Shown here in pieces: positions 21,430 to 33,029 of a DNA stretch of 64,000 nucleotides (position 1 is the stretch's first letter; every line of letters starts with the position of its first letter). The stretch covers positions 1,297,501 through 1,361,500 of the forward strand of contig JAUIMM010000519.1 of NCBI GenBank assembly GCA_031769625.1. Reading direction: 5' to 3'. The notes under the pieces were generated by a model. That model was not told where the DNA came from. It saw nothing but the letters and a program-made list of their open reading frames with translations, and ran no database searches. Position numbers and translations under genes: made by a program. This stretch comes from Taudactylus pleione. Taxonomy: Eukaryota; Chordata; Amphibia; Anura; Myobatrachidae.

Positions 21430-23807
21430 TCATTTTTCATATATCTCCTGTGTGCACGGTAGCACCACTCCAATAATTCTACTAGCTGTTCCAACCACCC
21501 TATTCAACGCCCTCCGTTCAGCCACAGTACAGTTCCCGTACCAAGCAACAATACCATAGGTCAGAACACTTTCCACAATACTACGATAAAAATTTAAGAG
21601 GGTCCCTCTACTCACACATGCAGATCTCAAACGACGCAGAAAGAACAAACGCTGATGTGCCTTCTTAACCAAGAAGGCTGAATTTAAGGACCATGACAAA
21701 GTATTCGAGATATAGAACCCCAACAACTTAAAGGAGGGCACTACCTCAATGGTCAAACCACCTAGGCACACCGGGGCCTTTGGAGGAGTACCACATTTCC
21801 TAAAGTCAATAATCATTTCCTTCGTTTTCATCGTGTTTAGGAGACAGTTACCGCTGCTCCACTCAAACATTCTAGCCACCTCAGCTCTATAGGCAAGTTC
21901 ATCCCCGTTAGTTATTAGACCAACGATAGTGATATCGTCCGCAAATTTAACGATCTTAACAGACCGAGACTGGGACACACAATCATGGTGAACAATGAAT
22001 ACAGAGCTGGGCTCAAAACACACCCCTGCGGGACGCCAACATTCAGCACCAACTCCTTGGAACTGGTTGTCCCCAACATGACCACCTGGGGTCTATCAGA
22101 TAAAAAGCTTAGCAACCATCTACAAGTAAACCACTTAAACCTAAGCCAAATATCTTAGCAATCAAAGCACTAGGTACAACAGTGTTAAATGCTGAGCTAA
22201 AATCTACAAATAAAATCCTTGTATAGGTATCTCCAATTTCTAAGTGAGATTTCACCTGGTGCAGAACAGTTAGGATAGCATCCTCCGTTGAACGATTTGC
22301 CCTAAAAGCAAACTGCCCCGGGTCAAACCCTGCTGCAAAATGAGACTTTACATGACTCAGTACTAGCCTTTCAAAGCATTTTATCACAAGTGATGTCAAA
22401 GCTATAGGGCGGTAATCATTTAGACATTTCGGAGGTCCATTTTTAGGAATCGGAACAATCGTAGTAAGTTAAAGCACTTTGGGACAAAACAAGTAGACAG
22501 GGAAAGATTAAAGATAACTGATCACTACATTCCCTCAGGACTTTACCCAGGATGCCATCCGGACCCGCCGCCTTCCTAGGGTCTACAGAACGCAAACACT
22601 AACGGACAGCCGGTTCGTGCAGCACCAAAGGCAACTCCCCTACTCTTTGGTCCAATACGGGAACATCAAAATTATTACTACCGTCAAATCGAGAATAAAA
22701 CCCATTTAGATCCTCTGCCAGAGAACTATCTACACTCCCGATCTCCGATGATTTCGCTTTGTAATCAGTGAGCCTCTGCAGACATTGCCACATGCTCCTA
22801 GTGTCACCATTCAGATTAATATTATCTTCCATTTTAGCCGCATAGGCTACTTTAGCCGCTTAATACCCCTACAAAGATCTATCCTAGCAGAATGATACCT
22901 ATCCTTGTCCCCAGACCTAAAATAACTATCTTGTGTCCTCAAAAGAGAGCGGATTTCTCTGTTTAGCCAGAGCTTTTCATTTGCGAACACCTTAAAGCTC
23001 TTTCTAATTGTTACACTCTCCACACAGCAACTTATATAGCCTATAACCATAGGAGTCAGCAGAACCAGATCAACCAAATCACTTACCATAGATTCCTCTA
23101 AAAAAGATCCCAATTTGTAAATTCCAAACTATCTTTCAGACGCTCAACAGCCACACTTGAACACTTTTTCTAGTTGGTCTAACATGCCTAACAATAGTGA
23201 CATACATAGGAACCAAAAAAAGTGACACATGATCAGATTTCCCTATATGTGCACAAACGACATTCTCATATCCAAGTTTAAAGTTCGTGTAGACCTGGTC
23301 CAGAATATTTCCTCCACGGGTTGGCACCCCGATGTTCTTATAGAATTTGGGCAGTACAGCTTTTAAGTCCACTCCATTAAAATCACCAGCTACAATGAAC
23401 GCCCCTTCCACATACGCTGCTAACAATTTGGCCATGGCATTATATAATAAGTCCAAGAGTCCAAGGCACAGCCCCCATTTGCTTGCGGGGAGGATATAAA
23501 CGGCCATTATTATAACTGATGTAAATACTCTAGGCAGATAGAATGGCCTACATTTCAATGCAATATATTCCACCACCTCCGAACAAAAAGACTCCATAAC
23601 CACAACATCAGAGCACCACTGATTGTTGATATAGGTGCAAAAACCACCACCTTTCCACTTGCTGGAGTCCAAAGTCCTATCTGCCCTGTCAGGTATGCCA
23701 CTATGTAGCCATGATTCCGTAAAAACAAAGATCGAACAACTCCTCAAGAAGCATTTATCCGCCATTTCGGCTTGTATTATGTCCAATTTATTCTGCAAGG
23801 ACTGCAC
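21430..23807 (-). pseudogene. LINE ORF2: AP endonuclease and reverse transcriptase remnants
   Basis: The endonuclease part (23807-23136) shows FTESWLHSGIP, CRPFYLPR, IVAGDFNG and GKSDHVSLFL, matching the catalytic TEAW-, GDFN- and SDH-type motifs of AP endonucleases. RT parts follow: 22399-22109 with QFAFRANRSTEDAI and LFVDFSSAFNTV (first catalytic Asp), 22115-21915 with GVPQGCVLSPALYSLF, and 22023-21430 with KFADDITIVG (FADD box) and the thumb (FLRRLRSACVSR). Frame changes and stops break it into four or five pieces. Confidence 0.8.
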
Positions 23808-23965
23808 ATTAGTCTGTTACACTGCCTATATACTTTGACAATCCTTCGCAGTGAGGGTAACGTATGCTATCTGTGACATATGGTTAAGAGACCCTCCATA
23901 CAAGGGAACTCTGACATCCGAATGTGTACAATAATAGATGGAATGCTTATATAGTTACACACACA

Positions 23966-24481
23966 GGGCTATATTCAGAGGCGGCCGTACGGTCTACGAC
24001 CGCACGGCCGCCTTCATGTTTGTCTAGTGCGCATGCACACGAGGGAGCCGGCTCCTTCGTGCGCATGCGTGAGCCCCGCTACGACCGACAGCGCCATTCG
24101 TAGCGGGTCTCTTTCCAAAGGGGGCGAGCTGTCGATGTTGATTGACAGCTCGCCCCGTTTGGAAGGCGGGCCGGGGGGTGGCAGCCCAAATGGAGGCGTT
24201 TTGGGGAGGCCCCACTGACATCACTAGTGATGTCAGTGGAGAGCTTCCAGCTCTGACAGAGCCAGAAGCTCTCCGGGGCTTACGACAAGTGAGACCCTAC
24301 CCTAAGCCCTGATGGTCGCGATGGTCAATGACCATCGCGACCATCACCCTAGCGGTCGTTAGAGCTGTGGGTGTTAACCCACAGCCTAACGACCGAAACA
24401 GAGGCGGCCGGTCAGGATGCAAGCGGCCGCCCAGTTTCTGAGCGACTGCTTGCATCCTCCGACCGCCTCTGAATGAGGGCC
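23966..24481. mobile_element. MITE of the GGCCCTGATTCAG family, TSD ACA
   Basis: Ends GGGCTATATTCAGAGGCGG and, inverted, GGCCCTCATTCAGAGGCGG, flanked by ACA at 23963-23965 and 24482-24484. The empty site ACACACAGTGTACAT is seen at 20437-20450. Paired GTGCGCATGC-type palindromes lie at 24027-24070. Confidence 0.8.
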
Positions 24482-24511
24482 ACAGTGTACATAGGGTGAT
24501 AGGGTGACGTA

Positions 24512-24766
24512 CAGATGTGTCCACATACACCTTTCCTAAAATCGAGCTGTATGGCCAAATGTTCCATGCCTTTGAATCTGCGAATTAGCCACGCCTTGTG
24601 ATATTTCTTAAAATGTTCTACTTTAAAGTGATACTTTATATGAATACTTTTGCAGGAAAAAAATTTTTGGGATGTATCTAAATGCTACTCGTCGTGGTGC
24701 ATCTTAGCCATGACGGCATCTCTTGCCAGACAAAGAAAAAAAGAAAGGTGTACGAAGACACATCTG
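24512..24766. mobile_element. Short Tc1/mariner-type MITE (TA duplication)
   Basis: Ends CAGATGTGTCCACATACACC and, inverted, CAGATGTGTCTTCGTACACC, flanked by TA on both sides. The sister copy near 20443 has an uninterrupted GACGTAAGTAAC. The 255-bp interior is AT-rich and non-coding. Confidence 0.75.
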
Positions 24767-25145
24767 TAAGTTACATACGGAGCGTAACCCTCTAAAGGGG
24801 CACACTCACCACCCAAGTAATTCCTACTTTGACCACCCAGAGTCAAGTTGCAACAGGGTGCTTGGAGGGAAACGTATTGCCGCTGGCACAATACGAATAG
24901 ATGAACCCTAAAGGAGCCATCTAAACTCACTCACAACCACACCCGGATTTGGACTGTTTTAGCCCATAAGTTGTTGAAAATTGGAGCATTGTGTCTGCCA
25001 ATCATTTAACAACTTTATTTCCATATATTAGAGTCACTTAGATTTCTTATTGAATATACATTCATTCATTTAACATTCAGATACTGTACATCATTAGTTT
25101 TATCCTCAATAGGTGAGCGTTTAGTACCCACATCTATTCTACTAT

Positions 25146-25326
25146 CTTAAGTCCAGTGTCGTGCTTCCACCATCGGGATTCAGACCGGCAGCATGCAGTC
25201 CGCCAGTCTGGTAACAATAATATAGGCACCATGCTAATGAAAGAGCTCCAATCAGCTGAATGGGTCAATGTGTGAGCAGCCAGTCAGAAGTGGCTATACA
25301 TTGCTGCTGGTGTGTTATCATCCTAT
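25146..25326. other. No recognisable feature
   Basis: Short unique-looking stretch between the PLE flank and a fold-back MITE. Nothing is supported here. Confidence 0.4.
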
Positions 25327-25525
25327 GGGGTCTATTTACTAAGCAGTGTTAGGAGACAGAGTGAAAAGTGATAAGAAAGTGATAAGGTGCTAGCCAATCA
25401 GCTCGCAACTGTCATCTCACAGGCTGTGTTTGAAAAATTACAGTTGGGAGCTGATTGGCTGGCACCTTATCACTTTCTTATCACTTTTCACTCTGTCTCC
25501 TAACACTGCTTAGTAAATAGACCCC
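25327..25525. mobile_element. Fold-back MITE, nearly perfect palindrome
   Basis: GGGGTCTATTTACTAAGCAG at the left is mirrored at the right (CTGCTTAGTAAATAGACCCC). Arms of about 85 bp include GTGATAAGAAAGTGATAAGG and its complement, with a short spacer. Target duplication is unclear. It would fold into a long hairpin if transcribed. Confidence 0.8.
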
Positions 25526-26015
25526 CAGATCTTTGTCATCTCATACCTCCAGTAAGAACTACTTAGAAACACACAGTATATGGGTATGCATCCAAATCTC
25601 ATTAAGTTGCTTCCCCATTGGGCATGCAACACTTACATACACACACCCTTACTTCAACTCACAATTGTCTGCCCCCATTATACCTTTCCAGGCAAAACGC
25701 GCCATAAATGGTATGTATGCTTAAATCTACATACAGATGCACTGTGGGCAGTTAGACTGGAGTAGGCATTCATCTCTATTCCAGTAATATTTCTAGCTTT
25801 GAATGAAGCCATGAATGTTAAAGACAATGGAGCAGAGTCTGAGTTGGGAGCAAAGCAAATAAGCAAGTAACTTTGCTCCTGGGCAAACCATGGTGCAATG
25901 CAAGGGGTGCAAACAGGGCCGTGGGGAGAGGTGTGAGCGGTGCCGTTGCCCAGGGTGCAGGGGCCCTGGGGGAAGCACCATTGCTGTCACACAGCCCCTG
26001 TATGTGGCTAGCAGG
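25526..26015. other. Gene-free stretch before the solo LTR
   Basis: Includes GGGGCCCTGGGGG-like low-complexity sequence at 25900-25985. Frames of 60-80 codons here lack any recognisable domain. Confidence 0.4.
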
Positions 26016-27037
26016 TATGGATACCTCTTAATCACTATTTAGCGCTATTGGTCGCTAAATTTAAATAATTGCTTTCCAATCCAATTGTGGTTCCAAAGCA
26101 CAAAAAGTTATATTTTGTAAGAAAAAGTATTATGCACTGTGATCTAAACAATTAGCAGAAAAAGCAAGTAAAATACAAGGTACAGCCGATACATACGCTA
26201 GCGCTCTGGATCCAGTTCTCAGTCATCAATCTTGAAGCCTGCGGTCATCAAAGAAGGGAAAATTACTCCCTTATGGTGTCTAGAGCACTAGCCTATATAC
26301 CTTACAGGTCACAGATAGAACAATAGAGACAAGCTGGCATAATTCCATTGGTCCTTGTACCTGGTCATCCTGGTCATTGGTTAGTTCATACGGTGTCATC
26401 AGGGGTATGTCCTGGTTCTCCATCAGTTGCTTTGTGTACTTTCCCGCCGAAGAACTGGTTAAACTGGCTACAGACACTACATACAAAATGTTAACATGCT
26501 AACCAATAACTCGCTATAGTTCTTAACTTGCGGAGGCATTATGCGATCTCCTTGCCGATAGAACTGGAGATCTGCAAATGAACAGTGATTTAATATAATA
26601 TAAAACATTACATGTCTACTATCTTCTAAACCTTAGATCTTATTTAAGTACATAGTACATCATAATTACTTTGTTAAAAAGACCTTAATAACTCTCTTTA
26701 TTAACTTATTGTATCTACGAACCATTATATACATATGTGTTCGCATATATGCGTCTGTGCATTGATGTAGGAAATGTTCATATGTATGTATGTGAGGACG
26801 CACGTGGGAGTCTATGTGTACGCATGTGGTTACACAAAGTAGCGCCTATGTGTAAGCATATAAGTCTATTGTGTGTGCGTTATGTGAATCAGTATATGCG
26901 TGTGGTGGGTTCGCAATTGTGCGCATTGGATTGCGCCGACGCAAAGTAGCGTCCGATTTACCCTTTATCAGACAACAGACGACTAGATCATCAGATAATA
27001 ATTGCAAACGATCATACTCAATTATTTGACTTTGACA
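26016..27037 (-). mobile_element. Solo LTR of the same ERV family, minus strand
   Basis: Full-length LTR in reverse orientation: the right end TTTGACA is the complement of TGTCAAA, the left end TATGGATACC the complement of GGTATCCATA. It is flanked by CAGG at 26012-26015 and 27038-27041, a perfect 4-bp duplication. No internal ERV sequence is present, so it arose by LTR-LTR recombination. It contains the ~50 bp segment missing from the 5' LTR at 8150. Confidence 0.88.
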
Positions 27038-27242
27038 CAGGGGGCCAGGAACAGCACCTTGTGGCCAGTAGTGCTGCTTCAGTGGACGCACCCTGCAGTA
27101 TGCACTGCCGCCCAGAGCGTCCAGGCACCTCTCCTCTTTATCCTCCAAGTGGTCCTGCCCCCTCGAGTAATGTCATGTGTTCGAGGTTACCACAGGGCAG
27201 CAGTGAGCTCTGCTCCTGCACTTAGTGCAATTACATTTATTA
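27038..27242. other. No recognisable feature
   Basis: Sequence between the solo LTR duplication and the DIRS terminal repeat. No gene is supported. Confidence 0.4.
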
Positions 27243-27365
27243 TTTCTACTTCAGGGTCCATAGGGTATCCACAGGATACTTTGGAGTATAGGCGATGACG
27301 TCAGACATCGGGCACCGCAGAGTTAAGTTTTCAGCCTCCCAGGATGCACTGGGGTCCTCCTCCTA
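27243..27365 (+). repeat. DIRS copy 1, left inverted terminal repeat
   Basis: Starts TTTCTACTTCAGGGTCC and contains ATAGGGTATCCACAGGATAC and CCTCCCAGGATGCACTG. Its complement recurs at 33330-33450. Confidence 0.8.
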
Positions 27366-28387
27366 TACCCCGCCCCCAAGCCAAGGCAAATCAGTTTCGA
27401 AGGTGCCCGGCTCAGAGTCGGAGCACCTGTAACAGAGGGGGGCTGTTATGGCCCCTGAAGTTTCTTCAAGGCAGCTGTGGCTGCACAAAATGAGCTGCAC
27501 AGCATAGACAGTCAGTACTGCCTGGACTGTGGACGGATCCAAGGGGAAGGTAAGCGGCGGGTCCCGCTGGGGGTACCTGCCGAGTAACACAGTCCTAAGG
27601 TCCCTGGCAGGGGGCTCCCTGGGGACTGGCTGCAAGTGGAGCCAGGTATTAACCTACGCTTCCACTATTCTCCTGGGACAGCGGCTGCCTGTGTGAGCGC
27701 TCCTCCCCCGGGCCCGCCACCTCTATGCTCCTTGGCGGCCATTTTCTGTGACTTGGCAAGTGCTGCTGGACGCTGCAGACGGTGGCATTGTGGTCCGGGT
27801 CCCCCTGCATACCTCTCGGTGTATGTAGCACTGTTTCCTACCAGGCTCTGGTCTGTGTAGTTGATCACAGTGCTGGTAGTGCAGGGATTGATTTCTGCAT
27901 TGTATGTGACTTACTGCTAGCGCTGCTGCCTGTGCTTTCACTTCTGACTGTCAGCCATTTTACTATCCCTGTTTTTCCTCTGCTAAAGCCCTTGTGGTGC
28001 GGTGTTGCAGGGTGTTCATTGCCTCATTATACAAGCATTTGTCTGTGAGGTGTGTCACATACACTCCATTACACTCATCATGGTTGAGAGTGAATGCGAA
28101 TTTCCTCTTTAGCTAAAGTGTACCACATGTAATGTACCATTAGCGGAGGGTGATGGAAACGCTGAGGGGTTATGTAGGGAATGTTATATTATATCATGCC
28201 CGATTTCTGTGACTACGCCTGTGAGGAACCGCCATGGGCTTGTTTTGCTAAGGCACTTACAACCATTGTGGGCCAGCTAGCGACGCCCCCTGCATTCCCC
28301 CAGATGGGGTTATCACAGCAGTTGGTGGTGTCCTCACCCATGCAGGGGTTCCCCAGGGTGTTGATGGTACCCTAGTGTCTCCCACTT

Positions 28388-29480
28388 TTGCACCCCCAGG
28401 TCTCACAAGAGCCGGTGTGGGTGAATTCCTCGTCCAATACGGTACAACACCTGTTGGACGTTTTACAGGGGGAGTCATCATTGCGGCCGCATAAGCGGCC
28501 TTTAGCATCTCAGCCGGCTCAGTATTATGAGGATGATGTGTCGTCTGATGACGGTGAGATTTTTGACCTTTCTAACCAGGAGTCCCTCCATACTAAGGAG
28601 GCAGAGTCTAAGTCTAAGGTCTAAATACCTGGTCTTATATGTGCAGTCCGTACGGCCTTGGTTATTGAGGATGACGACCCCCCCGTGGCTAAATCCAAAT
28701 ACGCTTTCTTTAAGGATATTAAGGGTGATGCCACTGTATTTCCGCTATCTGGTCAGCTAGTGGATCATTTAGAGGAGGCATGGAAGAATCCGGGTAAACA
28801 GTACCAGCCTCAAAAACGTTTGGCTTTGGCATACCCCTTTGCAGATAATTATTTCTCCAACTAGGAATCTCCTCTGCATGTGGAGATGTCAGTAGGTGGA
28901 CTTCCTGCTCTATTAGAGCAGGAAGTCCACTGGAGCTTGCGGCAATGAGACCCTACCGCAAGGGTCTCGTCACAAGCCCGATCCAATGGTCGCGATGGTC
29001 TTGACCATCGTGACCATCACCTGGCTGCTCGCATAAGCTATGCGAGTGGCCAGGAGGCCGCAACTAAAAAAAAAAACTACCCACCCTGATTCAGAGCGTG
29101 CGCTCGCTTTTTGCAAGCGCCTCTGAGTCAGGGCCTCTGACTCTTCTGCGGAGCAGGTGGAGTTAGTGGGCAATCTCACGTACATTAATGAGGCAGCCTT
29201 GGATATCAGTCTCCTCACCTCCAGAATTTCCTCGGCAGCTGTGGCCGCTCGCCGCACCCTATGGTTGCGCTCTTGGAAAGCTGACGCAGATTCCAAGAAG
29301 GGATTGGAATGCTTGCCTTTTAATGGACAGGTCCTGTTTGGCCCTGATCTAGACACGATAGTGGCCACTCTGGCAGCAGCTAAGCCTGCGTGTCTGCTAC
29401 AGTCCCATCGGGGTCTGGTACTTCGTCCTTTCAGCCCTACAGGGGCCAGAGTAGGTCCAAAGTGCAGTCTTTTCTGAGAC
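28388..29480 (+). pseudogene. DIRS copy 1 gag-like gene, broken by a truncated MITE
   Basis: Frames 28388-28624 and 28658-28864 give an acidic stretch (SSDDGEIFDLS) followed by DATVFPLSGQLVDHLEEAW and ALAYPFADNYFSN, a pattern typical of DIRS ORF1 proteins. After the MITE relic, 29157-29477 continues with NLTYINEAALDISLLTSRIS and AARRTLWLRSWKAD. A G/R/P-rich tail follows. The product probably packaged element RNA. At least one frameshift, one stop and the MITE (with loss of gag sequence) inactivate it. Confidence 0.6.
28887..29135. mobile_element. Half of a GGCCCTGATTCAG-family MITE inside DIRS gag
   Basis: Internal blocks (GAGACCCTACC, ATGGTCGCGATGGTC) match the copy at 23966-24481. The right end ends GAGTCAGGGCC and has the duplicated snap-back terminus CCCTGATTCAGAGCG. 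The left end is absent, so a deletion removed half the MITE, perhaps with adjoining gag sequence. Confidence 0.65.
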
Positions 29481-29675
29481 AGGCCGGGCCCAAGAAGTCT
29501 GCCAACCCCAAGAAACAGGCTTGCAAGTCCCCAAGTCGGACGATAAGCCTACGGCCTGACGGACCGGGTCTCCCTTTGGGGGTTCCCAGAGTGGGAGGCC
29601 GCCTGCTTCGGTTCACCCAGTGTTGGTGTCTGACTACCAAGGACACTTGGGTACACGAGGTGGTCTCTTGGGGGT

Positions 29676-31830
29676 ATGCCCTCTCCTTCCGGCGCAGGCC
29701 CCCCAGCAGGTTTTTCACCACAGGCCCTTCAATCAGATCAGAACAAAGCCCTGGAACTACAGAAAGTGTTGCACTCTATGCTCCAGGCTGGAGTTATAGT
29801 GCCTGTTCCATTCTCCCAGAGGGGCATGGGTTTCTATTCCCATCTTTTTCTGGTGCAGAAACGCAATTGGTCTTACCGACCTATCCTCAATCTCATATCC
29901 CTCAACAAGTCCTTGAGGGTGCCTCGGTTCAGGATGGAGACCCTGCATTCCATTATCCTGGCAATGGAGCCTGGGGATTTCATGGTGTCGTTGGACATTC
30001 TGGACGCTTACCTGCATGTCCCCATTATCTTAACACATCAGCAATTCCCCAGGTTTGCATTTTCAGTTCCAGGCACTGCCCTTTGGTCTAGTGACAGTGC
30101 CTCATGTCTTTACCAAAGTCATGGCAGTAATGGCAGCCCACCTGCGGATGCAGGGAGTCCACTTGCTGCCTTATCTGGATGACCTTCTGTGGGTCTCCAG
30201 CGGACCTCCAGCTTCATCTGCAACTGACAATCTCAGTATTGCAGAATCACGGCTGGTTAATAAACTGGAAAAAATCCACCCTGGTTCCCTCACAGAGGAT
30301 GCTCTATCTCGGGGCCCTGTTGGACTCTCAACAACAAAGGATATTTGTGACAGAGGAAAAGATCTCTGCATTACAGGCAAAGGTACGCAGTTGCCTTCAG
30401 AGCTGCCAAGTGTCTATTCATTCAGCAATGAGGTTACTGGGCTCAATGGTGTCACTCTTCGACATGGTGGATTATGCCCAGTTTCACTCCAGGCCCCTGC
30501 AGCAGTTGATCCTCTCCAGATGGAATGGATTGCACCATCGGATGAAGACGCAGACCATGGTGCTTTCTCCGGAGGTTCGTCTGTTTCTGGCCTGGTGGTT
30601 GCAAACGTCTCACCTGAACAGGGGATGTCCCTTTTGGATGGCAAACTGGGTCCTTTTGACGACGAACGCCAGTCTCCAAGGCTGGGGAGCAGTCACACTT
30701 GTTCCAGGGCAGGTGGACCCTGGCAGCAGCTGCACCTCCAATAAACATCTTGGAACTTTGGGCCTGATTCAGAGCCGCTCGTAAGCGGCCGCTCGTTCGT
30801 TCCGAGCGATGTTTACACAACTGCGCATGCGTACGGATCGTAATACGCATGCGCAAACCAAGCCGAAAATCGTTTGTTCGCTAAATAGCGAATGCCTGCT
30901 ATTTTGAGTGACATGAGGAGGCGTATGTGGGTGGTAACAGGGGAAGGTGCTTGAAAACGGGGAGTGGAGATCCGAACGCAGGCGTGCTTAAAGGTCAAAA
31001 CGGGCGTTTTATGGGTGTGCATAATTAATACAGCAGCATCATTGACCATGTCACTGGGTTATTTTATAGTCAGAACTGCTCGCATGATTGCGGTAGGAAA
31101 AACCAACCACAAGAATAGCGAGCAGTTCATACGCTGGTCGATGTACTCGATTAATCTAATAAATAGCGGACATGACGTAGGATGCGAGCGGCCAGGGGGT
31201 GTAGTTTCCAAAGAAACAACCCCAAGTTTTGTTCGCTCGTTCAGACATAGAAGCGTGAACAGACCGCAAAGAGCGAACGGTTGATTTGAATAGCCACCCC
31301 TTTTTTCAGAACGAATGACCGCAAATAGCGTCCGGCTCTGAATCAGGCCCTTTGTGCAGTATTCAATGTTCCCCAACAAGCAAAACATGTTCTCCACGGA
31401 AAGCCCGTGCAGATACAATCGGACAACGCCACCACGGTGGCTTACATAAACCGCTAAGGAGGAACCCGAAGTTAAGCAGCGCTGGCAGAGGTGTCCCGCA
31501 TCCTGACTTGGGCGGAGGGCAATCTCCCTGCCATCTCAGCGGTGTTTATCCCAGGAGTCCTCAACTGGGAAGCGGACTTTCTCAGCCATCAGGACGTGCA
31601 CCCGGGTGAATGGTCTCTACATCAGGAGGTGTTTCAAATCCTAGTGGACAAGTGGGGCCTTCCAGAGATAGACCTCATGGCCTCCCAACACAACAACAAG
31701 CTGCCTGTGTACGGGTCAAGAACAAGAGATGCGCAGGCTCTTCTAGTAGACGCTCTGCCGGTCCGGTGGACCTTACAGTTTGCGTACCTCTTCCCTCCGT
31801 TCTCCCTTCTTCCTCAAATGGTTTGAAAAT
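29676..31830 (+). pseudogene. DIRS copy 1 reverse transcriptase / RNase H
   Basis: The RT begins with SDQNKALELQKVLHSMLQAGVI-like sequence at 29676-30182, including GFYSHLFLVQK, NLISLNKSLRV and MVSLDILDAYLHVPI (first catalytic Asp). A frameshift leads to 30055-30240 with FQFQALPFGL and YLDDLL, the DIRS-type catalytic box. Another leads to 30179-30759 with WLINWKKSTLVP and the RNase H start TTNASLQGWGA. The MITE at 30760-31350 splits RNase H; it resumes with QSDNATTVAYI and IPGVLNWEADFLS. The end (SRTRDAQALLVDAL) belongs to the region preceding the recombinase. Confidence 0.8.
30760..31350. mobile_element. MITE of the GGCCCTGATTCAG family inserted in DIRS RNase H, TSD TTT
   Basis: Ends GGGCCTGATTCAGAGCCG and CGGCTCTGAATCAGGCCC, flanked by TTT at 30757-30759 and 31351-31353. 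The DIRS copy at 58940 gives the empty-site equivalent (TTGGAACTT followed by CGAGCTG). It belongs to the same subfamily as 1555-2153 (shared GTGAACAGA and ATAAATAGCGGACATGACGT blocks). Confidence 0.85.
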
Positions 31831-31831
31831 T

Positions 31832-33020
31832 CAAGCAAGAATGCGGCATGCTCCTGTTGATAGCTCCAGCGAGGCCCAGATGTCACTGGTACTCAGACCT
31901 TCGGAGTCTCTCCGTAGACACTCCGATGCTGTTGTCTTTCCGTCCAAACCTGTTGTCACAGGGTCCTTGTCATTACCTGGACCTGAGTCGTCTGTCTTTG
32001 ACGGTATGGCTGTTGAGACAGCCCTCTTAAGGTTCATGGGTTTTTCCAGCTCTGTAGTTAACACCATGGTAAGAGCTCGGAAGCCTATGTCTGCAAAAAT
32101 TTACCATCGAGTAGGGCATACTTTCTTTGAGTGGTGTCACCCTAGAGGCTATGATCCTCATGTTTTCCGGATATCCAGAGTGTTGGCTTCCTACAGGCGG
32201 GCTTAGATCACGGTCTTCGCCTTGCTTCTGTGAAAGTGCAGGTTTCTGCCCTGTCCGTCTGGTTTCAGCATAGGATTGCTACTCTTCCTGATGTCCGCAC
32301 CTTTATGCAAGGTGTACTTCGTATTCAGCTGCCCTTTGTTCCACCAGTGACTCCTTGGGATCTGGCTGTGGTCCTGAGGGCTCTCCAAGGACCGCCGTTT
32401 GAACCACTGGGCTCAGTGGATTTAAAATGGCTTACAGCTAAGACTGTATTCCTTCTGGCCATTGTTTCGGCCAGAATGGTCTCAGAATTGGGGGCTCTCT
32501 CATGGCGACCTCCCTTTCTCATTGTTCACAGCGACAGGGCGGTGCTTTGCACTTGACCTTGTTTCCTTCTGCAGGTGGTATCTAATTTCTACATCAACGA
32601 GGAAATCATAGTGCCGGCCTTGGTGCGGCCACCTTGGATGTGGTGCAGGGTCTAAGGTTTTATGTTGACCGCACCAATTCTTTTACAAAGTCAGACTCCT
32701 TGTTTGTCCTCTATGGCTTCCGTAAGAAGGCTTGGCCTGCCACTAAGCAAACTTTGGCAGGATGGATTCGCATGGCAATTGTGGAAGCTTATATTCATGA
32801 AGGTCTTCCTGTTCCATCCTCTGTTAGGGCTCATTCCACTAGGTCCGTGGGTCCTTCGTGGACAGCTCGACGTGGTGCCTCGGCTGTTCAGCTTTGCAAG
32901 GCGGCCACGTTGTCTTCTGTCCATACTTTGTGAAGGATTATGCATTTGACACCTTTGCCTCTCAGGATGCTTCCTTTGGGCGGCGGATTCTCCTTTCAGC
33001 ACAGGAGCGTTCCCACCCTT
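31832..33020 (+). pseudogene. DIRS copy 1 tyrosine recombinase
   Basis: N-terminal SAM-like part: SSVFDGMAVETALLR, MVRARKPMSAKIYHRVGHTFFEW and VQVSALSVWFQ. The catalytic part holds SARMVSELG, where the arginine expected directly before VSEL is Met, a lysine-rich middle (LRFYVDRTNSFTKSDSLF), and AHSTRSVGPSW with the HxxR motif intact. The Tyr segment is frame-shifted just after SSVHTL. Several stops separate the pieces. The enzyme would integrate circular DIRS DNA. Confidence 0.75.
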
Positions 33021-33029
33021 AAAGGATAC

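Larger units (their letters stand above)
21131..23815 (-). mobile_element. Rex1-like (CR1-superfamily) LINE, 5' truncated
   Basis: Minus-strand non-LTR retrotransposon. Its 3' end at 21131 is a short ATT microsatellite preceded by AATAAAGT, as in Rex1/CR1-type LINEs, which end in short tandem repeats rather than poly(A). Coding remnants run 23807 to 21430. The 5' end, at about 23815, starts inside the endonuclease, so it is truncated. No target duplication is evident; about 45 bp of target is missing. Confidence 0.75.
23816..25145 (+). repeat. Third copy of the PLE flank, right fragment
   Basis: Continues from ACACTGCCTATA and GACAATCCTTCGCAGTGAG to the CCCACATCTATT end, in the same order as 20290-20822, interrupted by a MITE at 23966-24481 and a TA-flanked element at 24512-24766. 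Both insertions can be excised on paper to restore the sister sequence. Confidence 0.65.

Noticed and set aside
29390..30091. 233-codon frame as a separate gene
   Set aside because: It overlaps the DIRS RT in another frame and contains no domain; the real RT motifs are in 29676-30182 and 30055-30240.
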